DNA of 14,685 bases from JBFWQM01 sp050249455 (GTDB lineage Bacteria > Pseudomonadota > Alphaproteobacteria > MPNO01 > VGEU01). The stretch is taken from the NCBI GenBank assembly GCA_050249455.1, contig JBFWQM010000137.1, positions 1 through 14,685 of the forward strand, written 5' to 3'. The position numbers and the translations under genes were made by a program. A model generated the notes under the pieces. That model was not told the DNA's origin. It saw nothing but the letters and a program-made list of their open reading frames with translations, and did not search any database. Shown piece by piece: positions 1 to 10,407 of this stretch (the stretch's first letter is position 1; every line of letters begins with the position of its first letter).

Positions 1-813
1 GGCGCGGGCCCGCTACCCGGCGACGCGGACGTGCCGGGCGGCGTCCATGTCCTCGGCGCCGCCCCCGATGCGCCGTTCGTATTCGACAACGAGAAGTGGG
101 GCCACGCGGTGCCCGTCGCCCCGTTCCACATCGCCCGCGCCCCGGTGACCAACGCTGAATTTGCGGCCTTCGTCGACGACGGCGGCTACGTGCGGCGCGG
201 CTGGTGGTCCGACGTCGGCTGGGCCTGGCGGAACAAGGAGGACGTCGCGCGGCCGCTCTATTGGCGGCGCGACGGCGCCGGCTGGGCGGTCCGCCGCTTC
301 GACGGTTGGGAGCGACTGCGCCCGCACGCGCCGATGGTCCACGTCTCCTGGCACGAGGCAGAGGCGTATTGCCGCTGGGCTGGCCGCCGCCTGCCGACCG
401 AGCTGGAGTGGGAGGTCGCGGCGTCGCGCGCGCCGGCGGCCGGCGGCACGCTCGCACCCGGCAAGCGACGCTACCCGTGGGGCGACGACGCGCCGGGGCC
501 GGCGCACGCCAACCTGGACGGCCGCGCCGGCGGCACGGTGGACGTGGCCGCGCACGCGCGCGGCGATTCGGCGTTCGGCTGCCGCCAGATGCTGGGCAAC
601 GTGTGGGAATGGACGGCGGACGTGTTCACGCCGTATCCGGGCTTCACTGCCGATGCCTACCGCGAATATTCCGCGCCGTGGTTCTACGACCACAAGGTGC
701 TGCGCGGCGGGTCGTGGGTGACGCGCGGGCGCGTCGTGTGGAACACTTGGCGCAACTTCTACAAGCCGCACCGAAGGGATCTGTTCGCGGGGTTCCGGAC
801 GTGTGCGGTGTGA
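1..813 (+). CDS. EgtB/SenA-type nonheme-iron enzyme, C-terminal FGE-sulfatase domain (5' partial)
   Basis: The reading frame is open from base 1, so the gene begins outside the window; the GTG at 31 is probably internal. About 270 residues are visible. They form the C-terminal formylglycine-generating-enzyme-like (FGE-sulfatase) fold used by EgtB, OvoA and SenA, which join sulfur or selenium to the histidine imidazole in ergothioneine, ovothiol or selenoneine synthesis. Diagnostic segments, numbered from base 31, are FDNEKWGH (18-25), VTNAEF (39-44), RLPTELEWE (120-128), YPWGD (148-152), GNVWEWT (189-195), LRGGSW (224-229) and GFRTCA (254-259). The FDNEKW start and the RNFY-RRD-GFRTCA ending look to me most like proteins annotated as selenoneine synthase SenA, but that is recall, not a search. 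The DinB-like N-terminal domain with the iron-binding histidines would lie upstream. Class assignment is firm; the exact substrate is not. Confidence 0.85.
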   Translation, partial: GAGPLPGDADVPGGVHVLGAAPDAPFVFDNEKWGHAVPVAPFHIARAPVTNAEFAAFVDDGGYVRRGWWSDVGWAWRNKEDVARPLYWRRDGAGWAVRRFDGWERLRPHAPMVHVSWHEAEAYCRWAGRRLPTELEWEVAASRAPAAGGTLAPGKRRYPWGDDAPGPAHANLDGRAGGTVDVAAHARGDSAFGCRQMLGNVWEWTADVFTPYPGFTADAYREYSAPWFYDHKVLRGGSWVTRGRVVWNTWRNFYKPHRRDLFAGFRTCAV

Positions 814-831
814 GGTTTATCGCGCGGAGAG

Positions 832-914
832 GCCCCCTCCCCCAACCCCCTCCCACGAGGGGAGGGGTCTAGAATCTTCCCCTCCCTTCGTGGGAGGGGG
901 TGGGGGGAGGGGGC
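832..914. repeat. Large palindromic intergenic repeat (36-bp arms)
   Basis: The left arm 832-867 and right arm 879-914 are reverse complements except at two positions, with an 11-base loop (868-878) containing TCTAGA. The arms are runs of C/T or G/A such as CCCCCTCCC and GGGAGGGGG. The repeat fills most of the gap between the convergent genes ending at 813 and 932. Elements of this look recur between genes in many alphaproteobacterial genomes. It could fold on either strand and may act as a bidirectional transcription stop, but there is no T-run typical of an intrinsic terminator. A repeat of this form is seen directly; its role is inference. Confidence 0.85.
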
Positions 915-931
915 GCCTCCGGGTCCGGCCG

Positions 932-3265
932 TTACGCCGCCTTGCCCTGCTTCGCGTCCTGGATCGCCGCCCAGATGCGCTCGGGCGTCGCCGGCATGTC
1001 GAACTCCTTCACGCCGACGTCGGCCAGCGCGTCCATGATCGCGTTCATCACGCACGGCAGCGCGCCGACGCAGCCGGCCTCGCCGGCGCCCTTGATGCCG
1101 AGCGGGTTGGTCGGCGACGGCACCACGTTGGTCGCGATCTCGAACGAGCACAGGTCGTCGGCGCGCGGCATGCCGTAGTCCATGAACGAGCCGGACAGCA
1201 CCTGGCCCGAATCGGCGTCGAAGATGACGTTCTCGGTCAGGATCTGCCCTATGCCCTGCACGATGCCGCCGTGGAGCTGGCCCTTGACCAGCACCGGGTT
1301 GATGATCGTGCCGACGTCGTCGACCACGAAGTAGCGGTCGAGCGACAACGTGCCGGTCTCCGGGTCGATCTCCACCTCGCAGGCGTGGCAGCCGTTGGGG
1401 AAGGTCGGCGCCGGCGGCACGAACGAGGCGTATTCGGTCAGCCCGGTCTCGATGCTGCGGGGCAGCATCATCGGGTTGTGCGCGGCCGCGGCGACCGCGG
1501 CCAAGCTGAGGCGGCGGTCGGTGCCGACCACCGAGAACGTGCCGTCCTTGTATTCGATGTCGGCCTCCGCCGCTTCCAGCCGATGGGCGGCGATCTTCTT
1601 GCACCGGGCGATGATGCGCTCGGCTGCCATCTTCATCGCCGCGCCGCCGAGGCCCGACGAGCGCGAGCCGTAGGTGCCGCGGCCGTGCACGACCTGGTCG
1701 GTGTCGCCCTGGACCAGCCGGACGTTCTCGAACTCGACGTCGAGCAGCTCGCACGCAAGCTGGCGGAACGCGGTGTCGTGGCCCTGGCCGTGGTTGTGGG
1801 TGCCCAGGCGCAGCGTGACGAAGCCGGTGGCGTCGATGCGGATCTCCGCCGTCTCCTCGAAGCCGCCGGCCGACTGCTCGATGGCGCAGATGACGCCGAG
1901 GCCGCGCAGCTTGCCGCGCCTGGCCGCCGCCGCCTTGCGCGCCGGGAAGCCCGCGACGTCGGCGAGCTTGACGAGGTCGTCGAGGTTCTTCTCGAACTCG
2001 CCCGAATCGTAGGTGAACAGGAAGCCGGTGTTGTACGGCATCGCGCTGGTTGGGATCATGTTGCGCTTGCGCATCTCGATGCGGTCGAGCCCCATTTCGC
2101 GCGCCGCCTGGTCGATGATGCGCTCCAGCGCGTAGGTCGCCTCCGGCCGCCCGGCGCCGCGATACGGCGTGGTCGGCGGCGTGTTGGTGTAGACGCCGCT
2201 CACCTGCGCCAGGATCGCGGGCGTCGTGTAGACACCAGACAGCCCGCCCAGGTTCACCACCGGCGGCAGCGCGCCCATGATGCCGCAATAGGCGCCCAGG
2301 TTGGCCAGGGTCTTGATGCGGAAGCCGAGGAACTTGCCGTCCTTGTCGAGCGCGAGCTCGGCGGAGGAGACGTTGTCGCGCGCCTGGTCGTCGGAAACGA
2401 AGGCCTCCGAGCGCTCGCAGATCCATTTCACCGGCCGGCCGAGCTTCTTCGCCGCCCACAGGCACAGCGCATATTCGCGGTAGGCGCTGGAGCGCATGCC
2501 GAAGCCGCCGCCCATGTCGGGGCTGACGACGCGGAACATGTCCTCCGGCAGGCCGAAGATCGCCGCGCAGATCGTGCGCATGCCGTGCGGGCTCTGCACG
2601 CCGGCATAGAGCGTGTAGCGGCCGGTCCATTCGTCGTAGACGGCGAGGCTGGAGCGCGGCTCCATCGCGTTGACCGCGATGCGGGTGACCACGAAGTCGA
2701 ACCGGGTGACGTGGTCGGCGGCCTTGAACGCCGCCTCGACCTTGTCGCGCGGCCCGGCCTCGAAATAGAACGCCTCGTTGTTCGGCACCTCCGGCCACAC
2801 CGCCGGCGCGCCCGGCTCCACCGCCGCGGCGGTGTCGGCGATCGCCGGCAGCGGCTCGTAGTCGATCTCGATCAGCTCGCCCGCATCCTTGGCCTGCGCC
2901 AGCGTCTCGGCGACCACGAAGGCGACCGGGTCGCCGACCAGCCGGACCTCGTCCCGGATCAGGCCGTGCTGCGGCGTCTGGAACATCGGCGAGCCGTCGC
3001 GCTTGTTGCGCAGGATGGCGATCGGCATCGCCGCCAGCTTGTCGGCCGCGTAGTCCTCGCCGCTATAGACCGCGACCACCCCCGGCGCCGCCTTGGCCGC
3101 GGCGGTGTCCACGGACTTGATCTTCGCGTGCGCGTGGGGGGAACGGACGACGTAGCCGATGGCCTCGTTGGGCAGCACGATGTCGCTGACGTAGCGCCCG
3201 CCGCCGCGCAGCAGGCGCGGATCCTCGGAGCGCGGAATGCCCTGACCCATACCGAACTTGGCCAT
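932..3265 (-). CDS. Molybdopterin-binding hydroxylase large subunit (xanthine dehydrogenase/CoxL family), copy 1
   Basis: This 777-residue protein is a complete large subunit of the molybdenum hydroxylase family (xanthine dehydrogenase, aldehyde oxidase, CO dehydrogenase CoxL), which hydroxylates carbon centres with water-derived oxygen. The N-terminal a/b hammerhead domain covers roughly residues 15-145 (EDPRLL at 14-19, RSPHAHAKI at 41-49). The Mo-cofactor domain shows GGGFGM (252-257), PYRGAGRPEA (367-376), GQGHDT (493-498) and GAGEAG (726-731), with E729 in the position of the catalytic glutamate. The active-site loop lacks the Cys of true CO dehydrogenase (AYRCSFR), so it is a form II or generic hydroxylase of unknown substrate. 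The ATG is preceded by AGAGGG about five bases upstream. It is the last gene of the minus-strand block, 157 bases after the methyltransferase. No FAD or 2Fe-2S subunit gene adjoins it. Confidence 0.93.
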   Translation of the reverse strand: MAKFGMGQGIPRSEDPRLLRGGGRYVSDIVLPNEAIGYVVRSPHAHAKIKSVDTAAAKAAPGVVAVYSGEDYAADKLAAMPIAILRNKRDGSPMFQTPQHGLIRDEVRLVGDPVAFVVAETLAQAKDAGELIEIDYEPLPAIADTAAAVEPGAPAVWPEVPNNEAFYFEAGPRDKVEAAFKAADHVTRFDFVVTRIAVNAMEPRSSLAVYDEWTGRYTLYAGVQSPHGMRTICAAIFGLPEDMFRVVSPDMGGGFGMRSSAYREYALCLWAAKKLGRPVKWICERSEAFVSDDQARDNVSSAELALDKDGKFLGFRIKTLANLGAYCGIMGALPPVVNLGGLSGVYTTPAILAQVSGVYTNTPPTTPYRGAGRPEATYALERIIDQAAREMGLDRIEMRKRNMIPTSAMPYNTGFLFTYDSGEFEKNLDDLVKLADVAGFPARKAAAARRGKLRGLGVICAIEQSAGGFEETAEIRIDATGFVTLRLGTHNHGQGHDTAFRQLACELLDVEFENVRLVQGDTDQVVHGRGTYGSRSSGLGGAAMKMAAERIIARCKKIAAHRLEAAEADIEYKDGTFSVVGTDRRLSLAAVAAAAHNPMMLPRSIETGLTEYASFVPPAPTFPNGCHACEVEIDPETGTLSLDRYFVVDDVGTIINPVLVKGQLHGGIVQGIGQILTENVIFDADSGQVLSGSFMDYGMPRADDLCSFEIATNVVPSPTNPLGIKGAGEAGCVGALPCVMNAIMDALADVGVKEFDMPATPERIWAAIQDAKQGKAA

Positions 3266-3323
3266 CTCGACCCTCTATATGAATGGATTTTCCCGACCGG
3301 CCTGAATAGCCGATGGATGCGTT

Positions 3324-3338
3324 GTGTGCAATGCACAC
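3324..3338. promoter_or_regulatory. Candidate operator palindrome upstream of hydroxylase copy 1
   Basis: GTGTGCAATGCACAC is a perfect palindrome with seven-base arms around a central A. It sits 59-73 bases upstream of the ATG at 3265, in the 157-base gap after the methyltransferase gene. On the minus strand a weak -35-like TTGCAC begins inside it, with TATTCA 17 bases further on as a poor -10 candidate. Size and symmetry fit a dimeric repressor such as a GntR-family protein. No regulator gene of that kind is in the window, so both the binding protein and the promoter are inference. Confidence 0.45.
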
Positions 3339-3422
3339 CGCGTGACAGCCATCCGATGCGCGCCGGAAGCGACGCGCTCGCCGCGCATGGTCGCGATGTG
3401 CCGGGAGGTCAGACCCCGGAGC

Positions 3423-4235
3423 CTAGACGGCGGCCACGATGACGTGCGCCTGGATCTTGGCCGCAACCGCCCCGCCGCCATGCCTGTCCGCGATCGCGGC
3501 GGCGGCATGGTCGGTGGCGGCTTCCAGCTTTCCGGCGGCCCTGGCTTCGATCTCGCTGCGGAGCACGGTGCCCTGACAATAGGCAACGGCCGGAAGGCGG
3601 GGCGAGGCGGCACGGCTCTGCTCGGCCTTCGTCTCGATCGCGGCGCCGGAAAAGCCTGCCTCGTCCAGCTCCCGGCGGATCAGCGCCGTATCGTGGTAGC
3701 CATGCGGCGTGCGCGCCAGGAAGCGCGGCGGATCGTCCGGAAACATCCTGGCGAGCGCGCTCGTCACGTCGTCGGCAAACACGTTCTCCTCGATGCGGTC
3801 CCAGACGCTGAACAGGAAATGCCCGCCGGGCCGCAGGACCCGTCTCGCTTCGCGGTAGGCCGCGGGGCGGTCGGGGAAGAACATCGCCCCGAACTGACAG
3901 CAGACGACATCGAAGGCCGCGTTCTCGAACGGCAGCGCCAGCGCATCCGCCTGGCGCCACTCGATCCGGTTGTCGGGCGGTTGCCGCGAAGCGGCGTAGT
4001 CGAGCATCGGCTGGTTGAGGTCGGTGACGACATAGCGTGTGCCCGCGGACAGCATCGGCGCCAATGCGCGGGCGACCACCCCGGTGCCCGCGGCGATCTC
4101 CAGCACCGCGCCGGGCGACAGCGCCGCCGCCCGCCGGGCGAGGTCCGCCGCGAACGGCTCGAAGATCAACGGCACCATGAAGCGGTCGTAGTTCTCCGGG
4201 ATCGAGCCGGCGAACAGCTTATCCGTTTCCAGCAT
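3423..4235 (-). CDS. Class I SAM-dependent methyltransferase
   Basis: This 270-residue protein has a Rossmann-fold methyltransferase core of the UbiE/Methyltransf_11 type. Motif I is VLEIAAGTG (44-52). The acidic SAM-ribose residue is probably D72 in VVTDLN. The DALALPF segment (97-103) would contact adenine, FDVVCCQFGAMFF (108-120) is the motif IV region, and RRVLRPGG (131-138) is the post-core helix. I chose the ATG at 4235 because GGTGATC, a good match to the 16S anti-Shine-Dalgarno, lies about five bases before it. A GTG at 4244 would add three residues but lacks such a site. The substrate cannot be read from sequence. Its position on the same strand between the SDR and hydroxylase copy 1 suggests a shared pathway, though gaps of 123 and 157 bases on either side mean separate transcription is possible. 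Confidence 0.88.
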   Translation of the reverse strand: MLETDKLFAGSIPENYDRFMVPLIFEPFAADLARRAAALSPGAVLEIAAGTGVVARALAPMLSAGTRYVVTDLNQPMLDYAASRQPPDNRIEWRQADALALPFENAAFDVVCCQFGAMFFPDRPAAYREARRVLRPGGHFLFSVWDRIEENVFADDVTSALARMFPDDPPRFLARTPHGYHDTALIRRELDEAGFSGAAIETKAEQSRAASPRLPAVAYCQGTVLRSEIEARAAGKLEAATDHAAAAIADRHGGGAVAAKIQAHVIVAAV

Positions 4236-4276
4236 GGCGATCACCCGCCGTCCGGTTGATGGCGCGCGAGTCTGGC

Positions 4277-4313
4277 CGACCCCTTTGGGCCGTGTCGCCG
4301 AAAAGGGGGGTCG
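4277..4313. other. Imperfect hairpin between SDR and methyltransferase genes
   Basis: CGACCCCTTT (4277-4286) and AAAGGGGGGTCG (4302-4313) can pair apart from two extra G bases in the second arm. On the minus-strand transcript this hairpin would form about 45 bases after the SDR stop and 40 bases before the methyltransferase start. There is no T-tract after it. It could attenuate read-through or affect mRNA stability, or be chance in GC-rich DNA. Confidence 0.25.
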
Positions 4314-4358
4314 AATGGAATATAGAGTCGATACGGGCCGCCGGCGAGTCCGCGCCGC

Positions 4359-5192
4359 TCAGTCCTTCTTGCCCTCGAACCCGATCGGCGCGCTGCATTT
4401 CTGCGCCGCCTCGGCGAACGGCAGCGAGGAATCCCACAGCCGGCCGATGAAGCGGCGGCCGTTGATGCCGTCGGAATGGGCCGAGGCGAGCCAGCGGACC
4501 GGGGCGGCCATCACCTGCGGGTCCAGCAGGTTGCCGTCGGCGCCGGAGCGCGACTTGTCGCCGACCTCGCCGGGCAGCAGGTTGGTGTCGGCGGCGCCGC
4601 CGGGGATCAGGATGTTGACGGTCACGCCGGTGCCCTCCACGTCGCCGGCCCACGACGCGCTCGCCGCTTCAAGCGCCGCCTTCGAGGTGCCGTAGGGCGA
4701 GTAGCCCTTGCGCTGCATGGTGAGGATGCTGGTGGTCACGTTGATGACGCGGCCCCAGCCCTGCTTCAAAAGGTGCGGCATCGCCGCGCGCGCCATCAGC
4801 CACGGGCCGTTGACGTTGGTCTCCATGATCTGGCGCCACGGCGCCGGCCCGACCTCCCAGAACTTCGGCGCCGCCTTGGTATAGGTGTCGCTGATCAGCA
4901 GCATGCCGACGCCCGCGTTGTTGATCACGACGTCGACCTTGTCGAACACTGCGATGGTCTCCGAGATCACCCGCGCGCAGTCGTCCTCGCGACGCACGTC
5001 GGCGGTCATCGCGTGCACGCGGCCGGGAAGGCCCGCTGCCTCCGCGCGGATCTTCGGGGCATCGGATTCGATGTGGCTCGCCGCCACCACGCGCGCGCCG
5101 GCGCCGGCGAGCGAGAGCGTCATCGCGCGGCCCAGCCCGCGCGTGCCGCCGGTGACGATGCAGACTTTTCCCGACAGGTCGATCGCGGTCAT
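4359..5192 (-). CDS. SDR family NAD(P)-dependent oxidoreductase
   Basis: This 277-residue classical short-chain dehydrogenase/reductase carries the dinucleotide-binding TGGTRGLG (14-21), NNAG (91-94), N126, S155 and the catalytic pair Y167 and K171 in YGTSK. These enzymes interconvert alcohols and ketones with NAD(P)(H). It is slightly longer than the usual 250 residues because of a C-terminal tail after about residue 250. The start is well fixed: ATG overlaps the stop of hydroxylase copy 2 as ATGA, and AAGGAG lies eight bases upstream, so the two are translationally coupled. This implies that the SDR acts on the same pathway, for example oxidising or reducing the hydroxylated product. Acidic residues typical of NAD preference do not stand out at the end of the second strand (AASHIES, 37-43), so cofactor preference is uncertain. 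Family assignment is firm; the substrate is unknown. Confidence 0.93.
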   Translation of the reverse strand: MTAIDLSGKVCIVTGGTRGLGRAMTLSLAGAGARVVAASHIESDAPKIRAEAAGLPGRVHAMTADVRREDDCARVISETIAVFDKVDVVINNAGVGMLLISDTYTKAAPKFWEVGPAPWRQIMETNVNGPWLMARAAMPHLLKQGWGRVINVTTSILTMQRKGYSPYGTSKAALEAASASWAGDVEGTGVTVNILIPGGAADTNLLPGEVGDKSRSGADGNLLDPQVMAAPVRWLASAHSDGINGRRFIGRLWDSSLPFAEAAQKCSAPIGFEGKKD

Positions 5193-7522
5193 GCCGCCTT
5201 CTCCTTCGTTGCATTGCGGATCGCCGTCCACACCGTCTCCGGCGTCAGCGGCATGTCGACATGGGCGACGCCGCACGGACGCAGCGCGTCGATCACGGCG
5301 TTCATCACGGCCGGCAGCGCGCCGACCGTGCCCGCTTCCCCGGCGCCCTTGACGCCGAGCGGATTGGATTTGGTCGGCACCGGGTTTGCCACGACCTCGA
5401 TCGCGCAGATGTCGTCGGCGCGCGGCATGCCGTAGTCCATGAACGAGCCGGTGACGAGCTGGCCGGTCTCGGCGTCCCAAACGATGCGCTCCATCAGCGC
5501 CTGGCCCAGCCCCTGCGCGATGCCGCCGTGCACCTGGCCCTTCAGCAGCAGCGGGTTGATCACGGTGCCGACGTCGTCCACCACGGCGTAGTTCATGATC
5601 TCGACCTGGCCGGTGTCGGGATCGACTTCCACCTCGCAGACGTGGCAGCCGTTGGGGAAGTTCGGCGTCTTCGGCGCGAACTGCGCCGTCTCGTCGAGCC
5701 CGGGCTCGACGTCGGGCGGCAGCTTCGCCGGGTTGAACGCGAGTTTCGCCACCTCGGTCAGCGCGATCGAGCGGTCGGTGCCCGCGATGGCGAGCCGGCC
5801 GGCCTCGAACACGATGTCGCCCTCGGCGGCCTCCAGCACGTGGGCGGCGATCTTCTTCGCCTTGGCCACGATCTTCTCGGCCGCGCGCACCACCGCGGTG
5901 CCGCCGATGGTGGCCGAGCGCGAGCCGAACGTGCCGCGGCCGTAGGTCACCTTGTCGGTGTCGGCCTGGACGTGGCGGATCAGGTCGGAGTCGAGGCCGA
6001 GCCGGTCCGACAGGATCTGCTTGAACATCGTGTCGTGGCCCTGGCCGTGGCTGACCGTGCCGGTCAGCAGCGTGACCGTGCCCGACGGGTCGAAGCGGAT
6101 CTCCGCGCTCTCCAGGTTGGGCCCGGCCGCCTGCTCGATGGTGTTGGTGATGCCGATGCCGCGCAGCCGGCCGCGCGCCGTCGATTGCGCCAGGCGCGCC
6201 GGGTAGTTCGCGTAGTCGGCGAGGCCGAGCGCGGTGTCCATGTTCTTCTCGAACTCGCCGCAGTCGTAGGTGAAGACGAGGCCGGTCTTGTACGGCATCG
6301 CCGACGCGGGGATGGTGTTCCTGCGCCGCAGATCGACGCGGTCGAAACCGAGCTCGAACGCCGCCTTGTCGATCATCCGCTCGATGACATAGGCGGCTTC
6401 CGGGCGCCCGGCGCCGCGATAGGGCGAGGTCGGGTTGGTGTTGGTGAACACGCCCGTCACCTCGACGTGGATCGCCTGCGTCGTGTAGACGCCGGCGAGC
6501 GTGCCCAGGTTGTTGACCGGCACCATGGTGCCGCGGATGCCGAGATAGGCGCCCATCGCGGCATAGGTCTTGACGCGCAGCGCGAGGAACTTGCCGTCCT
6601 TGTCGAGCGCGAGCTCGGCGTCGGTGACGTTGTCGCGCGCCTGGTCGTCGGTCATGAAGCCTTCGGTGCGGTCGCTGACCCACTTCACCGGCCGGCCGGC
6701 CTTCTTCGCCGCCCACACCACCAGCGCGATCTCGTGGTAGCAGCCGCCCTTCATGCCGAAGCTGCCGCCGATGTCGGCCGGCACGACGCGGCACGAGGTT
6801 TCCGGCACGCGCAGGATCTCGCCCAGCTGCTGGCGCTGCTGGTGCGGATTCTGGAAGCTGCCGTAGACGGTGTAGCGGTCCTCATGCGCGTCGTAATCGC
6901 CGATGAAGCCGCGCGGCTCCATCGTGTTGGCGGTGATGCGCGGGATGAGGAGGCGCTGGCGCGTGACGTGCGCGGCCTGGGCGAACAGCGCGTCGACGGC
7001 GGCCTTGTTCCCCACCTCGGCGACCCAACTCACGTTGTCGGGGCAGCCGTCCCATACCGCCGGCGCGCCGGGCGCCACCGCCGCCGCGGTGTCGGTGACC
7101 GCGGGCAGCGGCTGGTATTCGATCGGCAGCGCCTCCGCCGCGTCCCTGGCCTGCGCCGCCGTCTCGGCGACGATCACCGCGACGGTGTCGCCGACGAAGC
7201 GGGCGCGGTCCTTGACCAGCGCCGGGTGCGGCGGATGGAACATCGGCGCGCCGTCGCGCCGCTTGCGGTGGATCTCGACCGGGTGCTCGCCCAGCCCCTC
7301 GCGCGCGAAATCCTCGCCGGTCAGGACCAGCAGCACGCCCGGCAGCCGAAGCGCGGCGGCCGCGTCGATCGACACAATCTTCGCGTGCGCATGCGGCGAC
7401 CGCACGATGGCGCACCACGCCTGGTTGCGCAGGCTGATGTCGTCGACATACCGGCCGAGGCCCTTCAGGAGCCGCGGGTCCTCGGTGCGCGGCACCGCCT
7501 GGCCGATGGCGAACTGGCCCAT
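5189..7522 (-). CDS. Molybdopterin-binding hydroxylase large subunit (xanthine dehydrogenase/CoxL family), copy 2
   Basis: This 777-residue large subunit aligns with copy 1 (932-3265) from end to end, with every motif at the same residue number: GGSFGM at 252-257, PYRGAGRPEA at 367-376, GQGHDT at 493-498 and GAGEAG at 726-731 (E729 catalytic). It is therefore a paralogue that has kept its exact length. Like copy 1 it lacks the Cys loop of true CO dehydrogenase. The ATG at 7522 is preceded by GGGGAG about nine bases upstream. It is the first gene of the minus-strand block and its stop overlaps the SDR start. The 156-base gap upstream is shared with the divergent MHYT kinase. The substrate is unknown, and no FAD or iron-sulfur partner subunit is encoded beside it. 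Confidence 0.93.
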   Translation of the reverse strand: MGQFAIGQAVPRTEDPRLLKGLGRYVDDISLRNQAWCAIVRSPHAHAKIVSIDAAAALRLPGVLLVLTGEDFAREGLGEHPVEIHRKRRDGAPMFHPPHPALVKDRARFVGDTVAVIVAETAAQARDAAEALPIEYQPLPAVTDTAAAVAPGAPAVWDGCPDNVSWVAEVGNKAAVDALFAQAAHVTRQRLLIPRITANTMEPRGFIGDYDAHEDRYTVYGSFQNPHQQRQQLGEILRVPETSCRVVPADIGGSFGMKGGCYHEIALVVWAAKKAGRPVKWVSDRTEGFMTDDQARDNVTDAELALDKDGKFLALRVKTYAAMGAYLGIRGTMVPVNNLGTLAGVYTTQAIHVEVTGVFTNTNPTSPYRGAGRPEAAYVIERMIDKAAFELGFDRVDLRRRNTIPASAMPYKTGLVFTYDCGEFEKNMDTALGLADYANYPARLAQSTARGRLRGIGITNTIEQAAGPNLESAEIRFDPSGTVTLLTGTVSHGQGHDTMFKQILSDRLGLDSDLIRHVQADTDKVTYGRGTFGSRSATIGGTAVVRAAEKIVAKAKKIAAHVLEAAEGDIVFEAGRLAIAGTDRSIALTEVAKLAFNPAKLPPDVEPGLDETAQFAPKTPNFPNGCHVCEVEVDPDTGQVEIMNYAVVDDVGTVINPLLLKGQVHGGIAQGLGQALMERIVWDAETGQLVTGSFMDYGMPRADDICAIEVVANPVPTKSNPLGVKGAGEAGTVGALPAVMNAVIDALRPCGVAHVDMPLTPETVWTAIRNATKEKAA

Positions 7523-7556
7523 GCGTTCTTTCTCCCCACCCGTCGCTGGCGAAACG

Positions 7557-7609
7557 GGGCCGGATCATAGGACAGCGGCACCGCCCGGCCAACGCCGGCG
7601 ATCCGGCCC
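7557..7609. other. Inverted repeat in the divergent intergenic region
   Basis: GGGCCGGATC (7557-7566) and GATCCGGCCC (7600-7609) are a perfect ten-base inverted repeat separated by 33 bases. They lie between the divergent starts of hydroxylase copy 2 (7522) and the MHYT kinase (7679). The spacing could suit a looping or spaced dimer site that controls both genes. In DNA this GC-rich a chance match is also plausible, and no clear -10 box was found on either strand. Confidence 0.25.
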
Positions 7610-7678
7610 GGGCGGCGCCCGTTAGCCGAATATTGACCGTTGCCGTGATGTCCTGCGCCTCTTGGTGAGCGTTGGCCC

Positions 7679-10396
<2,718 letters not shown>

Positions 10397-10407
10397 GGGG
10401 CGGCGCG

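Noticed and set aside
1..3265. A functional link between the SenA-like enzyme and selenium-dependent molybdenum hydroxylases
   Set aside because: Some molybdenum hydroxylases carry labile selenium, but the genes here are convergent, separated by a repeat, and share no operon. Adjacency alone does not support it.
803..3442. Very long plus-strand open frame (879 codons) opposite hydroxylase copy 1
   Set aside because: Its translation is rich in Arg, Ala, Val and Asp with no recognisable domain, and it mirrors the codon pattern of the real gene on the other strand. This is a usual artefact in very GC-rich DNA.
4359..6794. Single 811-codon minus-strand frame containing the SDR
   Set aside because: The N-terminal part is an out-of-frame reading of hydroxylase copy 2. 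The SDR starts at 5192, where ATGA overlaps the hydroxylase stop.
932..7522. Aerobic CO dehydrogenase (coxL) identity for the hydroxylases
   Set aside because: The active-site loop is PYRGAGR, not the AYRCSFR loop with the copper-binding Cys of form I CO dehydrogenase, and coxM/coxS are missing.
5261..7570. Long plus-strand open frame (769 codons) opposite hydroxylase copy 2
   Set aside because: It is low complexity, and the minus-strand gene has every family motif and a good ribosome site.
7633..7661. Promoter for the MHYT kinase based on TTGACC at 7633-7638
   Set aside because: The -35-like box is good, but no acceptable -10 box follows at 16-18 bases, and the resulting transcript would start almost at the ribosome site.
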